Of a DNA stretch of 64,000 nucleotides, positions 63,540-64,000 are shown piece by piece. The notes beneath the pieces were generated by a model. It was not told the DNA's origin. It was given only the letters and a program-made list of their open reading frames with translations, and did no database searches. Origin of the DNA: Pseudomonas frederiksbergensis. Its GTDB lineage: Bacteria; Pseudomonadota; Gammaproteobacteria; Pseudomonadales; Pseudomonadaceae. The translations under genes were made by a program, and so were the position numbers. Position 1 is the first letter of the stretch. Each line of letters starts with the position of its first letter. The DNA is taken from assembly GCF_001952935.1 (NCBI RefSeq), contig NZ_CP018319.1:1043501-1107500 (forward strand), written 5' to 3'.

Positions 63540-64000
63540 TTACCTCTTGCGTAATACGTAGACCCGCCACATCGCATAGAGCGGTAAAAAGTCCAGTTGT
63601 TCCTGGATGCGAAAACCCGCCTGCTCAAATTCCTTTTCAACCGTAGCAGCCGGTAACACAAATCGATTTTGGTAACCCTCCTGCCCACGTGTTTTCTCGG
63701 CGCGTTTGCGTTTCCACGCTTTGAAATTGCCGTCCACCCACAGGGAAAGGACCACGCTATCACGCGTGACGCGCTCGAATTCACGCAATATGGCCAGTCG
63801 ATGCTCGGCTTCACCGATGTGATGGAGCAAACGCATGCAGAAAATGCTGTCGACGGCGTTATCAGGCAAGGCGATGTCGAATGCAGAAGTGTGCAAGGGT
63901 TGTACCCGTTTCACCACTTCGGCAGGTTGCGCCTGCATGGCAATCTTCAGCATGGATTCGGAGTTGTCGGCGCCAATGATCGCACGATTGGTTTTTTCCG
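63540..64000 (-). CDS. Class I SAM-dependent methyltransferase, N-terminus outside window
   Basis: The frame remains open to the right edge. The visible C-terminal ~153 residues start within the SAM-binding region ('AIIGADNSESML', post-motif I acidic residue D), then 'HTSAFDIALPDNAVDSIFCMRLLHHI' (motif II/III) and 'ILREFERVTRDSVVLSLW'. The substrate is unknown; the neighbour is the inaA-like gene, the same pair I recall from P. aeruginosa. Confidence 0.85.
   Translation of the reverse strand, partial: EKTNRAIIGADNSESMLKIAMQAQPAEVVKRVQPLHTSAFDIALPDNAVDSIFCMRLLHHIGEAEHRLAILREFERVTRDSVVLSLWVDGNFKAWKRKRAEKTRGQEGYQNRFVLPAATVEKEFEQAGFRIQEQLDFLPLYAMWRVYVLRKR

Overview
The window is a typical chromosomal segment of a fluorescent-group Pseudomonas (GC-rich, dense genes). 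The evidence is gene content and order, plus REP-type repeats between genes. Two blocks match P. aeruginosa gene order as I remember it: pykA / enoyl-CoA hydratase / ferredoxin-type reductase / diguanylate cyclase / fumarase (5.8-12.3 kb), and argP / ACT protein / LysE exporter / sodB / bifA / imelysin cluster / mexVW-like pump / inaA (46.2-64 kb). Accessory genes are inserted around and between these blocks.

Layout. 1-5.6 kb: a large Ig-like repeat protein (runs off the left edge), a DUF6124 gene behind an elaborate structured leader, a PilZ protein, a TPR lipoprotein and a small Ig-like protein. 5.8-12.3 kb: central-carbon genes with a membrane diguanylate cyclase. 12.5-19.9 kb: a Tc-toxin B/C pair with an unrecognised C-terminal toxin domain. 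20-24.7 kb: a MifS/MifR-type two-component system and a KgtP-type 2-oxoglutarate permease with a good sigma-54 promoter. 24.9-36 kb: flavin reductase, small genes, an AraC regulator, then a polyamine/opine-type ABC transporter with an aldehyde dehydrogenase, a 2-ketoarginine decarboxylase-like enzyme and a LysR regulator. 36-36.7 kb: a tandem array of palindromic repeats. 36.7-43 kb: an MBL protein, LysR, pobR/pobA and a 14-TM MFS pump. 43-48.2 kb: cache protein, coiled-coil membrane protein, a frameshifted epimerase, argP and the lysine/arginine exporter. 48.2-48.5 kb: a MITE-like palindrome. 48.7-64 kb: sodB, a second DUF6124 gene with the same kind of leader, bifA, a Fur-box-led iron cluster, an RND pump, and inaA with a methyltransferase.

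The most unusual signal is the leader shared by the two DUF6124 genes (3405-3598 on + and 49741-49938 on -). Both copies fold into the same three-way junction, with different stem sequences but preserved pairing. In each, a junction linker of exactly 7 nt is complementary to two identical 7-nt direct repeats flanking the junction. The 7-mer differs completely between copies (TTAGTCG versus GTGAGAA), yet linker and repeats change together. I do not know of a described element with this design.

A second signal is a LuxR-type 20-bp dyad (NNCT-N12-AGNN form) upstream of three genes: the large Ig-like gene, the small Ig-like gene and tcB. Its spacing to the start codon is exactly 87 nt in two cases. 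This suggests the Ig-like proteins and the Tc toxin belong to one quorum-sensing or LuxR-solo regulon, although no luxR gene lies in the window.
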